Assembly: GCA_037013685.1 (NCBI GenBank)
Contig: CM072887.1
Location: forward strand, 48,535,154 to 48,599,153
Direction of reading: 5' to 3'
Source: Acridotheres tristis
Lineage: Eukaryota > Chordata > Aves > Passeriformes > Sturnidae
Length of the DNA: 64,000 nucleotides
Position numbers and translations under genes: made by a program. The notes beneath the pieces were generated by a model that made no database searches, was not told where the DNA came from, and was given only the letters and a program-made list of their open reading frames with translations. Shown here in pieces: positions 1 through 22,000 of this stretch (position 1 is its first letter; each line of letters begins with the position of its first letter).

Positions 1-1030
1 GTTAAACTCATGCAGTTCCTCTGCAAAATGTAACTATTTGTATCAATTATTTTAAAATATTTTCAAATGTATTTTAATCTAAGACATTTTTAGGTGATCA
101 GCTGTCTGAAGCAATCAGTGCCAGCTCCACCCCTGCAGTCTGTACTGCCATGTCTTAAGTTACGTAAAGAGAGAATTTTGACTGCTGCTTTTGCTTCTGT
201 GTCCCATTGACATCAAATGCCTAAAATTAGCCTTAAACAAAAGGTAAGAATACATCCATCCCAATAACAATGAAAGTCTGAACACTCTTCATAACATACA
301 TAAATAATTTGCTTTTAAGGCCTACTTTAGCTTTCCAGGCTAAATGAAATTGTCAGCACAAAATGTAAAGAGGTCTATAAACACAGCAGGAAAAAAAGCA
401 ACATGCTGTTACTCTTTCAGTATGCAAAAAAATAATTATTCAAATTCCCACTGCAGAAGGAGAGGTCCTGCTGATAGGATTACTGGGGAAAATGAATGAA
501 TATCAAAAGAAGGGCCTTTTGATTATTATAATCAAAATTTGTAAATAATCCAGTCAAATAGTACTGAAATGTGCCAAATTTCCCAGAAGTAAGACAGCTG
601 TCGTTTTTAGCCTTTATTCACAAAAGGCATAACTATGGAGAATTATATATATTGTTCTAAACCACTGAAACATCTACAAACAGCAAGTCTGTCAAAGACC
701 CTTTGAGATTGTGGCTTTCACATTCGGTTAACTTGCAAGAAACAAAAGCAGAATCATTTACACAGATACAAACATTGATTCATGGAGTGTTTCCCTTTAC
801 ATAATTTGAATTACACTAACACATCCACTATTTATGACTTTATAAGATTCTTCCTTTTTTTACAAAATCTCTTCTATACAACTACAAATACCTGTTCTTT
901 TTGCAATACTGTTAATATAGAGCGACTTCAGCTTCATACTTCAAAATATTTTGAGAAATACTGAAAAGTTTCCCTTTTATATATTGGCAATTTACAACAG
1001 GTATCCAATTCCTGCTAGTTAAGCTACATG
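1..1030. other. Intergenic DNA, no gene seen
   Basis: AT-rich sequence downstream of the MTFR2 3' end. Only short chance reading frames are present. I see no conserved protein motif, RNA gene or clear repeat unit here. Confidence 0.5.
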
Positions 1031-1039
1031 CTTTATCTT

Positions 1040-2575
1040 TAGATCTTTGAAATTTCATCGCCCTTCTGTGGACATGCTCAAGGACCACCACGTCTTTCTT
1101 GCAGTGAGGGGCACAAAAGTGGGCACAGAACACAAGGTGTGGCCTCACCAATGGCCAGTACAGGGGGACAATCACTGCCCTGGCCCTGCTGGCCACATTA
1201 TTCCTGATACAGGCCAGGATGCCATTGGCCTTCTTGGCCACCTGGGCACACACCAGATCGTGTTCAGACACTTCCAACCAGCACCCCCAGGTCCTATTCT
1301 GCTGGGCAGCTGCTCTGCCCCCAGCCTGCAGCACTGCCTGGGGTTGTTGCGACCCAAGGGCAGGACCTGGCACTGGGTCTTGTTGAGTCTCATACAGTTG
1401 TCCTTGGCCCACTGATCCAGCCTGTCCAGATCCCTCTGCAGAGCCTTCCTGCTCTCCAGTAGATCAACACTCCCAGCCAACTTAGTATCATCTGTGAACT
1501 TAATGAAAGTATACTCAATCCCCACATCAAGATAAAGATAGAACTGATTCCGGGGAAACTCCACTAGTGACCAGCCACCAGCTGGATGTAGCTCCATTCA
1601 CCAACACTCTCTGGGCCCAAACATCCAGCCAGGTTTTCACAGTGCATCTGTACAAGCCATGAGTGGCCAGTTTCTCAAGGAGAACGCTGTGGGAAACTGT
1701 CAAATGCTTTACTAAATTAGCCAGGATTGATGACAAATGATGGAAAGTGGCTCAGTGTGCACTTCCCCCAGCTCCCTCAGTATCCTTAAGTGGATCCCAT
1801 CTGGGCCCCATAAACTTGTGTGTGTCCAAGTGTGGGAGCAAGTCACTGGCCATTTCCCCTTGGATTATGGGGGCCTCATTCCACTTCCTGCCCCTGTCCT
1901 CCAGCTCAGGGGGCTGAGTACCTGGGGAACAAGTGGTCTAGCTATTAAAGCATGACACAAAGAAGGCATTAAGTACCTCAGCCTCTTTCTTGTCCTTTGT
2001 CACTATGTTTCACCCCAGAAAAGGATGGAGGTTCTCCTTGGCCCTCCTGTCATTACTAAAGTATTTAGAGAAACATTATTTTACTGCAGTAGTCAGACTA
2101 AGTTTTAGTTGGACTTTGACTCTTGTAATTTTCTCCCTGAGTTACCTCATGAAATTCTTGTAGTCCTCCTGAGTTGCCTGCCCCTTCTTCCAAAGGTCAT
2201 AGGCCAAAGCTCCCTGTCCAGCTAGATGGGTCATCCTCACCAGCTCGTCTTTCAGTCCATGGAAATCACCTCCTCCTCTGCCACTAGCATTTTCTTCTTG
2301 AAGAATGTCCATATTTCCTGGACTCCTTTGCCTTCTGGGAGTGCCTCCCAAGAGATTCACTCAGTCTTCTAGACAGGCCAAAGTCTGTCCTGCAGAAGTC
2401 CAGGATAGCAGCTCTGTCGACTTCTCTGAGAATTGAAAACGCTAGCGCTGTGATTACTGTGCCCGAGATGTCTCCAACCATCACATCATCCACCAGTCCT
2501 TTGTTTGCACACAACAGGCACATCAGGGCACCTTCCTCACAGTAACTATTCAATTTCAGACAGATATGCAACAAT
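1040..2575 (-). mobile_element. CR1 LINE fragment, decayed ORF2 with internal deletions
   Basis: Read on the minus strand, broken frames give successive pieces of the CR1 ORF2 protein. The endonuclease-to-RT linker lies near 2570-2140 (FSILREVDRAA, then YDLWKKGQATQEDYK). Late RT pieces follow at about 1740-1170 ([29 protein letters not shown]). The C-terminal tail is at about 1300-1040 ([29 protein letters not shown]). The order is right for one element inserted on the minus strand. The RT catalytic core is largely missing between the linker and the late-RT pieces, and frameshifts and stops break the rest. It cannot be autonomous. No target-site duplication was identified, so the ends are approximate. 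Confidence 0.9.
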
Positions 2576-2579
2576 GCCC

Positions 2580-5400
2580 TAAAATATCATACACAATTAA
2601 CTGATTATTCAGACAAACTTGGAAGGTAAAACAGATGTAGCTGAAGTCAGTGTCACTATGAAAAATGTATTGGTAAATCACATAGGGATCTGAGAATCTA
2701 GTAGAGGAATCAGGATAAGTATCTCCCAGGCAGCTACAATCACTGGCAAATACATTTCAGATAAAATGGAAGTGAAATTTGGCCGCAGACCTTGCTCAAC
2801 AGTTGTTTCCAATAGTCTTGCTTGTAGAACTTCCTTTCCCCAAGGCATCTGATCAGTAACTCAAGGCTAACTTGTTTAGCAGGTTCCCTTTGTCAGTTTG
2901 GCTTTTGCAAGAACCCTAGATATAATTTTACTATTTAGATGAGACTAAAGAACAATGTGATTAATTCCTAATGAGAAGAATAGACTGAGGGCAGTGAATA
3001 CTGTTGCATACTCTCTGCTCTGCCTTTATGCAAAAATTCTGTACTTATACATTCAGAGAGCCTATATGGATTAATTAAATATATATTAATACTATAATTT
3101 ACAATATATAAAATTATATATTTTCCCTCACAAGTAGTATCTGGACAGGTCTGGTATATTACAGGAATATGTCAGCAGTGATATTCTGACAGTAGTTGTC
3201 ATGTAACTGTATTCATTAGTCTCTTTGTAATGGGAAGATCACTGATAGAGAACTCAAATCTTTTAGGATCTCCTAGAAGAAAATCTGTAAAAATGTTTTT
3301 AAGAGACTGTATTATACTTTTCCTTCTAGTCATTTTACTAAAAACATCTGAAACATTTACTTGTTTCAATTTTATCAGTCAGAAAATGGGATATAATATA
3401 CATACTTTTTAAGTCTTTCTAGTAGAAAAACAAAACCAACCTTCATTGCATCAACCACCCCAGCACCTCCTGAAAGAAGACATCCTGCCCAAAAGTTCAC
3501 TGGGAGCAGTAGGAGAGTAGGTTTTTCAGACTTCTTCAGTGATAAGAAAGCACAACCTTTCACAAGATCCTGCCAGCAGACCAGTAGAGCACTGTGCTCC
3601 TGAGTCTCCTCCTCCTCTCCCAGATCAATAGCACAACTCTTGATTGTGACTGAGCAATTCGGTTAGGAACCTTATGTAAACAAGGGCATTCCTAGGTAAA
3701 ATATGGAATGGATTCCAGATGGGCACAGGAAGCGTCAGAGGACCAAAAGGTGCTTCCCAGTTGTTGACACAGTTAGTCAAAGAAAGTAAGACCGTATTTC
3801 CATCAGTTCTGAAAAGGGAGAAAAATCTTTGTAATGAGTGATAGAACTTTTCATTACTAACTTTTGCTAAGCTTTCCAACTTCTTGGTATTAAAAACTGT
3901 CAGATGTTACCAGATGCCACCCACAGACTTCTTTACATCTGGAACTACATAAAATAAAGAATCTGTTCTTGTAATATGTAGGTGGAGAAAAAAAAAAAAA
4001 TCACATGGCCCATTACTTATTCTTTTCCCTAAGGAAGCAATCACCTATAAAGTGTATCATTGCACAATTCACATCAAAATTACAAAAATCAAACAGTATC
4101 CAACAACCAGAAGGGTGGCATAGCTCACTAAAATTTACAGATGCTGCTGACACTAGATTACTGTGTGAAGAGGTACTGAGAAATTTCTCAATAAGTCCCT
4201 TCTAAAATGAAAAGACACTTCCAAAGTCAAAATTCTCAATGCAAACTGCTCCTGTTGACTAAACTTGTAGTTAAATGATGAACCCTGGGGAGAACTGAAA
4301 AATTGCAAAAGGAGTCCAAAACAATAGTTCTTCATGAAGAGAAGAAACTGTTGGTCACATAAAGCAACTGATGTAGGGGAGAGACACTAGCATATTGCTC
4401 TGCACACAATTCAGTCTCTCAAAGAAGGAATTCTCTCCTGCTTGTCAGTCACAACAGCAGGGCCTGAAATCCCTGAAACAACCCCTGAAATCCCCTGGGA
4501 TCTAGGAACACTGATCTAAACCAGGAGATGACTTGCTCCACCTCACTGCACTGCAGATCCTGAGCAAGAGGGAGCCAATTCATAGCCCTTGTGCTCACTG
4601 GGACTCACCTGCCTTCATGTCCTCTTCAGCATGGACTTCCTTCACTGTCACTCCTTGCTGCTCTTGTACAGCAGAGACCAGAGCAGCAGACAAAAGACAA
4701 CGAGAAGCTTTGATGGAAGAGGGTAAAACTATCAAGTATGGAGCTGAGCTGGATATTCAGTACAGATTTCATAGCAATTATCAAGTTTAGGTAGAGAAAG
4801 TAGCAAATGCTTATTTTGGAAGAAAGTGAAGGCCAAACTGTTACAGATAAATCAAGGAATGGGAAAATATGATAAAGTTCAATAATTTTACTAAATTCAG
4901 AAGAAATAAACACCTAGAGGATTTAATTTTAGAAGCATAATATATCAAATCTTGTAAGCTCCAGTTTTAGTCAAAAGATAATTTTTAAAACGAAAACACA
5001 AGCATGGTATTTACACACTAATTTCTTACAACTTTACAAATAAGATTCCAAAGTAAAAGGGGATGCAGCTGTCAGTCTACTCCATGTAAGTGAGCAGGGA
5101 AATAGAAGGCACCCTGGATATAAGGGACACATTCAACAGTCTGACAGGATTTGGGTTTTATACATCAGGATTGTTAGACAAAAGATTAGGTGAAAGCAGC
5201 TCCTGTAAGCAGTGGACCATTACAATAAATTTGTAAATAAGTGGCTTAATTAAGTACTCTGGTAGGAAAAAATACAAGCTGTTCTTTGTTGGAACCCTGG
5301 AAACGGGGAATTTTACAAAATGCAATTTACGAACTTGTCTAATATGATCGGTTCTTAAGATACAAAAGAGTCTGCAACACAAAAGGCCACTACCACACAC
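2580..5400. other. Intergenic DNA, no gene seen
   Basis: AT-rich spacer between the CR1 fragment and the MTFR2 poly(A) site. The longest open frames (about 85-95 codons) resemble no family I know and have no supported splice structure. I see no RNA gene or clear repeat. Confidence 0.45.
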
Positions 5401-5420
5401 ATCTACAATATAAAGAGAAT

Positions 5421-5426
5421 TTTATT
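5421..5426 (-). terminator. Probable MTFR2 polyadenylation signal
   Basis: On the minus strand this is AATAAA. It is followed about 15-50 bases downstream by a GT-rich stretch (about 5405-5370, TGTGTGTGG and TTTTGTGTTG), the usual arrangement for cleavage and polyadenylation. It lies about 0.7 kb after the MTFR2 stop codon and implies a 3'UTR of about 720 bases. Other signals further upstream have not been excluded. Confidence 0.6.
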
Positions 5427-6138
5427 TTATAAGTTCTTGTGAACAGTTCAGATGCACGTGCCAAGATAGGAACTAATATTTAGTTACATATGAAATTTAG
5501 ACTGTGTGCAAGTAGATCTCTCTGCAAGGTCTTTTTTACCTTAGAAAGCAACTCCCTCATATTACAGGTATTGAACAGATGACCTGCAGTTTACTTACAG
5601 CACAAAGTTCCACAAACATAAATGCTCGTCTCCTGACCCAAAATAAATTAGAAAACTGTTTGCACATGGAATAAGGAGTTGCACTGGCAAACTGCAAAGA
5701 GAACCAAGGCAATTATGCCACACTCAGGAAAAGTATTACCATTATATATAGTAGTTTTAACACACTAACAAAACGTTTACACTTCCTTGTTATTTACACT
5801 GGAGTGCAAACAGAGCATGTGCCTCAGCCATCACAGCAATAAATCTTTGTTTTCACCACATACACACTGCCTTCTTTAATTTCCCAGGTTCTAAAGACAC
5901 TGCTCCATAGCAACAGAAGCCTTCTCTAAGTTTTGTGCTTCTTGTAAGAGCATCACATTTACAAGTTTTGCCACTGAGAAACCAAATAGAAAGAAGAGGT
6001 AATTTTACAAACCCTCAACACCTTAACTTCAACAGCATAGGAAAGGTATGTTCTAGAACAACACGTTACAGCACGTTACAGCAGTTTCAAAGTGGACCCA
6101 CCACTTTATACAGACTGAACTTTCCTTGGAAGTCTCCA

Positions 6139-14954
<8,816 letters not shown>

Positions 14955-15199
14955 GGCGGGCACGGACCCCGCCCGCGCTCAGCCCGAGCCGGCGGCACCG
15001 CCAGCAGCGAAACCGCCCGCGCCGCAGAGCCGCCCGCGGCTGGGGGCGGGGCACCGCGGCAGCCCTGCCAATAGGAAGCCGACATGCCCGCGGCAGAGCC
15101 AATGAGCGGCGGGGCTGGCCCTCGCGGGGGGTGTCGGGAGGGAGCGGTTTGAACGCCGCGCTGCACGGGGTCCACAGCGCACCGCGGCTAGCTCCTACA

Positions 15200-17400
15200 C
15201 CTGACCGACCAAGGGGTTGTACTCACAAGTAAACGCGGCTTCTGCCTCTGCGAAGGCAGAACACAGTAAGCACCAACAGAAGAAATGAACCAGCGCCTGT
15301 TAACTCACTTAACAAATGGCAAAGAGCTAAAATGAGATCGTTTAGGTCTTCGATGTAGCGAACTCGTAACTACTTCATTCACACACCTAGAACAAATGCA
15401 CAAAGTATCCTCAACACAACACAACTGCCCAGTAACACCTCACTACGCTGACTTCACTTCAAAAACTGTCTTTGAAATTCTGCATTTGCTCTTTATCTTG
15501 CACTACTTTCAGCTTTATAAGGATGATTTCTACTGTTTTCCCTCAAGAAAATTTGAAAGCTTCAAGAAAGTTAGCAGTGCTTCTTCTAGGAGAAGAAATA
15601 CCTTTTTCCTCCAGCTATGCAGTCGGTGTTTGGAAATCACCTTCCCTCGTGTGTGCACCTCCCTCGGTATTCCTATAGTCAGTACTGGAGTTCCTAGGTA
15701 TTGCTGGTTACTGTTACCCATGACCTGTCAAGTGGATCAATTATCTAAGACCAAACACAAAGGAGGAGCAGTACTGGTAATACACATTGTAGTAACAGTT
15801 GGTTCAGGGGACTATGAAGGTTTAAGCTTGAGGAGAAGAAGGGCAGAACGTTTCAATGGATGTTTTGAAAAACTGTGCTACAATACTTGCCTTAAGAAAA
15901 AGTATTTCTCACCTACTCCTCCAGCACCTTACTAAAGAGGAAGTGTCAACAGAATGGGAACACATAGCTCTACTGGAAAGCCAGGAAGAGAGGCAGGGTC
16001 TCACAAGCAACAGCAAAATGGAGGCAGTTTAGTTTCACTGCAGCACCAGTAACCAGCTGTACTGAATGAGAGGTGCATTTGGGAGCTCGTACAGAAATAC
16101 TTCAAGTCAGCAGGTACAGCTCTAAACAGTACAAAAGGGACCTGCAGGATCTTCTGAACAAAAGCATCTTGTGACAGACCAGCTTTCAAGAACAAGTGAC
16201 ATAGGGCTCTGGAGCTGAGCCAAAACTCAAGGACAGCTCTCCTTTTAAAACACTAGCAAAACAAATTCAGGAAAGCTTTACTCTTATGTAGCTGCTCACT
16301 GTTACAGTAATGCTGATTATTTCTGGGAGGGAAGAGGATGTGAGATTTAATTCCAAACCATGAAACTAAATGGACACTGTACTAACAGTACAGCTACTGG
16401 ATTCCAGGATGGTTGGTAGCCTTTTCTTTCGGCCTAGTAAAATGTATGCCTGGTTTTATCTGAACTGCAGGGATAACTTCAAACTTTGAATCCACTTCAT
16501 CATTGCACATTGTCCTTAAAAAGTGCTTCATTGCTGAAGAGCAATCAGAATGAGTAACTGAATTCAAAAGGTAGTTAAACATTTTATATCAGCATAATGT
16601 CTACACATTCTTCCCATGTACCACCAATGATGGTCTTTACCGTCAAGAGAAATGCAAAATGCACTGAAATTCCATTCACGGGTCATGCAACTACCTTAGG
16701 AGCATCAAGTGAAAACCTCAAAATGTTTTTTCTTAGTACAGTGAAAATTCACTGTTCACGTTGAAAGACTAGTAAGTGCTGAAGCACTAGACTTGGATTT
16801 AAAAAAGCGATCTCCACTCACTTTGTTTCTTACAGATCCCTCATAGAGAGACAGATTGTAACTTGCATCATTGATTACATTATCTCTTAATTTGAATTAA
16901 TTTACTCAAATAAATGTTAGTGGCTGTCATCATGTGTTCTGTAATAAAATTAATTTTCTGATAAACTACAATGAAATTAGGGTTTGCAAAAAATGCATTT
17001 TTATGACTTAACCTCCAGACAGGTTTGCAGGATCAAATACAATTCCTACCAGATCTCCCTGGACATTGAGCTGAAGTACAAAATTTAAATCTGCCTCATC
17101 TTGCAGGAATTGTACTGCTTTATGACTCAAAGACCCTAACAATCCACCTTCAACTTAACATAAATGATACAAATTACCTGTTCTAAGGTCATGTCATGAG
17201 AGCGCAAGCATATCTCGATCCTGTTCAGTTTCAGACTGATATTTAATTTTACTTCATTAGGACAGAGTTTGGCCCTGATGTCAATTTTGCTTCGTTCCCT
17301 TTCTTTGCTTATTCTACTTTAATATACACAAAGTTTGAGTTTTGCTGAGAAGTCATACTGAAAGAATAATCAATTTATATTTTCAAACAGCTATTAAAAG
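15200..17400. other. Spacer between MTFR2 promoter and BCLAF1 3' end
   Basis: No gene or clear repeat was recognised. A 179-codon open frame at 15396-15935 (+) has no motif I know and sits alone. Part of this stretch could still be BCLAF1 3'UTR if a distal poly(A) site is used. Confidence 0.4.
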
Positions 17401-17482
17401 ATGCACTGTACATGTAAAAGCAAAACTTGCAACAACAGTTTAGTTGGCCTAAATGTTTTAAAACATAAAGAAGGAATGACTT

Positions 17483-19053
17483 TTTATTAACTAATACTGA
17501 GAGGCTTTCTACACAGCTGCTGGTAAACTAATACAACTTAAAATTTAGTTTCTTTAGCTACAGTATGGATTATTTCGTTTTCCTGCCTTCTAGTGTTTAA
17601 TTTGGATAGGGGACATGTTAGGACTACTCCCTAACAGGAAAGCAAATAAGAAGGCATACATTATATAGGTATTTAATACAAACACCTCTATCAAAGCTTT
17701 TCCCTTTTTTTTTGCCTACTTTTAAAGATATTATGCCATTCAAAGGGGTGAATAAGAACAACTAGACTTTTAACTCCACATAACATTAAGATTTAGTTTA
17801 TCTACAGCATTTTGAGAAAGAAAAACAAAGTAATCTTCTTGTATTAGAATGTCCTTGTTCTGGTAATTCCAGTATGTTACTGTCATCCTTAACATTCTAG
17901 AGGTTAAGTGTGTACCTACCACTAAAATTAAGCTTGCAGGTTTGTTATTTTTGTTAAAATAAACAAAACCAAAAACCAACCAAACAAAAAAGGACAAAAA
18001 ACCCTTAACACCTGCACTTTGGCTACAAAAATTCTTGCAACACAATTATTAGAAATCAGTGTTGAAGAAAGTAAGATTAATTTTTCGCACTTCTGGTATA
18101 TATGCATTATCTATACCAGTTCAGGTTTTAACATACCTTGCTTTATTTTTTCAGGGATTTTGTGGTGGTTTTGTTTTGTTTCTTTCCTCCTACCTGCTCC
18201 TGCCCTGCTCTCTCATTTTAATTTAAATGCTGTACATGTGATTGACTCACTCTTCCCAGATTACATACCCAGAGAGGTAAGCCCACATAGAGAATTAAAG
18301 AGGCAATTCTAATAAACTGTAAAAAGAAACTGCTAAAAAAGAAGTTAGACTAATACTTCCACCAATTTAACTTAAGTGTTCTGCTGATGACTAAGCTATG
18401 AAAGAATACACTTGAAACTCACTGTAGTGTGTATATGTGTTTCTTAGGTTACTAATGAAGAGCGACGATTTCACTGCTGAAGTGAGATTCTTGCTACACC
18501 CCTGCAGGGTGAAATAAGAACCCACGTTTATCACTATGTAAATGTGATTCTCGTGAATTAACATACAATCAGCATTTTGCACAACTGTCTGTACTTATAC
18601 TGTGACTGGATAACCACCCTTAAATACAATTCTTATAAAAAGGCAATGCAGAAGTAGTGATCAGTTTATAAAAAATGCTGCTCCAAGATTTCAGGTGTGC
18701 AGAGCTGTAAGTTTACTTCAGAATAAAACACAGACACAGGGGAGAATCAAAACTTTTAGAGTTGTACTTGACCATGTATTTGGACAAAGCAGAATTACAC
18801 TGCATATAACAAACAGTAAAATTTCTTAAAAGTTGTTACAAATATTTTACTTTCTACCTGTACGATCATTAACATAGTTTACTATATCATGATTTTTTTC
18901 TAAAGGCTTAAAACGAAAACAATCTCTCTAAACTACTTTCCAACAGTAAAATTTAAGTAAAATGCTTACATTCATTTGACAACAAAAAAACATATTAAAA
19001 ATGTTGTGTGGGTGGTGCAAGAGCTGCTCTTTCAGCTACAACTTTCTTCTGGG
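17483..19053 (-). other. Probable BCLAF1 3'UTR
   Basis: Sequence downstream of the BCLAF1 stop codon on the minus strand. Minus-strand AATAAA signals occur at 18147-18142 and 17488-17483, either of which could end the transcript. The extent is therefore a guess between about 0.9 and 1.6 kb. Longer forms are possible. Confidence 0.4.
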
Positions 19054-19059
19054 TTACTC
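19054..19059 (-). CDS. BCLAF1: BCLAF1 last coding exon (one codon plus stop)
   Basis: The acceptor TTTCCACAG is followed by GAG TAA, giving the final glutamate (residue 920) and the stop. Human BCLAF1 also ends ...EEKE as I recall. The preceding intron is only 124 nt. Confidence 0.85.
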   Translation of the reverse strand, partial: E

Positions 19060-22000
19060 CTGTGGAAAGAAAGAAAACAGTCTTGTTGTAATGCGTTAAT
19101 AATCAAACTCCAAAACCTTGCATCCAATTACTTGGCACAGCGCAAGATGAACTGTCTAATCTGCAATTCACTGAACAATTTACCTTTTCCTCTTTGCGTC
19201 TGTCCTTTTCTTCATTATTCTCAATTGTTTCTTCCTCATCTTCCACAATCCCATCCCCTTGATATTTGTCATGTGTCCACTTCGGACTGCTACCTGACTT
19301 TTTGAAGTTAAAACGCCCTCTGCCACGCTGGAAAGTACCACGACCTCTTCCTCTTTTGGCCCAATAATCCACACCATCGTCTCTGTCATCATGCTGCAAT
19401 AACACCAGAAAAAGAGTAAGGTTAGATACCTCTTAAATGTATCCTATATTGTTAATACTCTGCTATAGCAAATGTATAAAACAAAGTAACTGTTAAAAAG
19501 TTCTCTTCAGATTCAGTATTTATTCTTAAAAAGCATAATGGTGTAACTAAAACCACAACAGAATTGTTTGAAGAACTCTTATTCACTGTGGGTCTATCAA
19601 ATGTGTTAGTAACAAATCACTTGACTGTAACTTACTCTCAGAATTAAGAATTACTAGTTTTGAGGGGGAAAAATTGCTACTTTAGAAGAAGCTCTAAGAA
19701 AGTGCTAGGTTACTTTAGCACAGAGGGAGTTCTTTATACATAAGAATCAGTAACTGAAGGCAGTTTTCAAAAAAACTGCCCCACCTGCACAATGTAGGGC
19801 AAATTAAGTTCAAATTGTTTAAAGCTAACATTACCAAACAATCATTGAGTTTCTCTGGTTAAGAAGCCTTAAGTTTGCTGTCTTGCTACCAAATAAAGCC
19901 TTACATAGATTCGGAATGTTTTCACAATCATTTCATGCACTGCATGAAATCTACAAACCATTATTTAATATAAAAAAAGTTTATCTTTAGAATGGTGAGG
20001 TTCACTTGCTTCAACATAGGTTTTTTAACTTGTGATTTGGAAAGAAGTCTGAACTATTAAACACGTATCACACCCATATAATGCAGTTTAATTACACAAG
20101 TAGTTGAAGGGTGGCTTATTTAATTTAAAATATTTTTAGAAATTCAAGTTTAAAAGCCACAATTGATTGTTCTACTATCATTAATAGATTATCACATCTC
20201 TGTTTACAGATCAGGAAAGTTTAGGTATGTCTAGGAAGACAGAACTCCTTAAAGAAATACCTGAATTGTGACTGCATTATTTCTTAGCTACGTGTTAACA
20301 TATTTGTGACAAGCTATAATAGCTAGATGAGAAGGTCTCATCTTCATTACTGATAATTTTTCAATGATGAAACAATATCCTTCAAAGTTTGCATTGTTAT
20401 GGAAATAACTGGAGCAGAGGCCACACAGTCAGTGTACTGCACTACTTAGAGTGGTTACATCAATGGTCCTCCTTTCCTAATCCAGATGGGAAAAAGGCAT
20501 CAAAACTGTGGTGATTTTCTTATGACTATCACACTACTCAGAGCATAAAAGTGCTTGTAACAGAGTCTGCCTATGTATATCCACAAGTACTGTCAGCTTT
20601 TCCTGATCTTTCACTTCTGTAGACTTCCAGACCAATCTAAGAAAAATCTCACATGTCATACAGACGTAAATCCAGGAAAACGCTGCACAGACGTTTTTGG
20701 TTTTAAAGTTGGATTTTAATAAATTTTGCCTGAACCTGCCTTATTCCCCACTCCCTGATGAAATTTTTGGAGATAAATTCCATGTTAGGTGTCAGTTACT
20801 GCCAGCCTGCTGAAGAAAGATGAAAGATAAGCAGAACCAACCACTACAGCCACCTGATACTCTCTCCGTTACCCTAGTGCCTGTCCATACATGCATGCTA
20901 CTTCTACACTTGTAGAAAGTTTGAAAAAACAAAAGCATGCATAAGACATCGAGTTCTCCACACCCACCAAGAAGTATTTCTTGCTTTTTGGGGTATATTC
21001 AGGATCCCATTCCTCTTCCTTCGGTCTCTTCTGAAAAGTAGTATTTGAGTTGCTGGGACCAGTATTTGTTCCAGCAAAGACTCCTCTGGCTCTTCCTCTG
21101 CCCCTAATTCGAAACTGATTAACCAAGATGTCATTTAATCCATTTACATAACACCACAAAGTAGAGTTCAAGTTCTCTATTACTGAAAATACTTTCTGTG
21201 CTTAATTACAGTATCTGCAAGCGGAAAACCATTTTCAAATTCACATACTACCTTAAGTAATATATTCAAGCATTCAATTTTGAAATAATAATTCTATTAA
21301 ACTTAACTGAAATACATTTGAGCTCTTGGCATAAGTTCTCCCACAATCACTGAACAGAAATTTGACTGCTAGTAAACCAGTGTGTTGAAACAAAAGGTCA
21401 CAAGAAGCTTCCGAAGCTGCTCACAGACAAAAAATCAGGAGGAAAACTAGACTGAAACAGGGACAAAATTGTCAGGGGGAAAAAAAGGTATTTATGGAGC
21501 CAACTGAATAATTTATGAAACAGTGATTCTGAAATACATACTAACAGTGCAGTTTTCAAAGGAGTATATCCACTGTGTTACTCAAGCAATTTTAACTGAG
21601 ATTCAAGAATGTACCTTAGGCCAAATTACATTCCAAATGAGTAAATTCTTTACTCAGAAAAAAGTCAATAGTATGTACTGTGCAGAGAGTAGCAATGCTT
21701 AAAGTGAAGAAAGAGTACTTTAAATATTCTTTACAATGAATTACTGGAGTTTTAAAATGCTAGGCTAGAAAGTCTCACACCAAAAACCACCCTCCACTCA
21801 GAATACACTAAGTAGTAACATATACGGTTATCTCAGCATGTAAATACTTAGCTTGTAAAAAACATTAAATGAGTTTACGTCCTTCATCCAAGGGGAGAAG
21901 AAAGGTTAGTTTGGGAAGATAAGACTGCTAGAAGCTACAGTTACTATAGAATACAATTTCCACAACCTACTTAAAACACCGAAGTGCATCTTCAGAGTAG

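Noticed and set aside
3625..3879. 84-codon minus frame with a protein-like look
   Set aside because: No family resemblance that I can defend, no splice partners, and intergenic position.
15396..15935. 179-codon open frame on plus
   Set aside because: No recognisable motif, no splice context, and in the BCLAF1-MTFR2 spacer. A chance frame is more likely.
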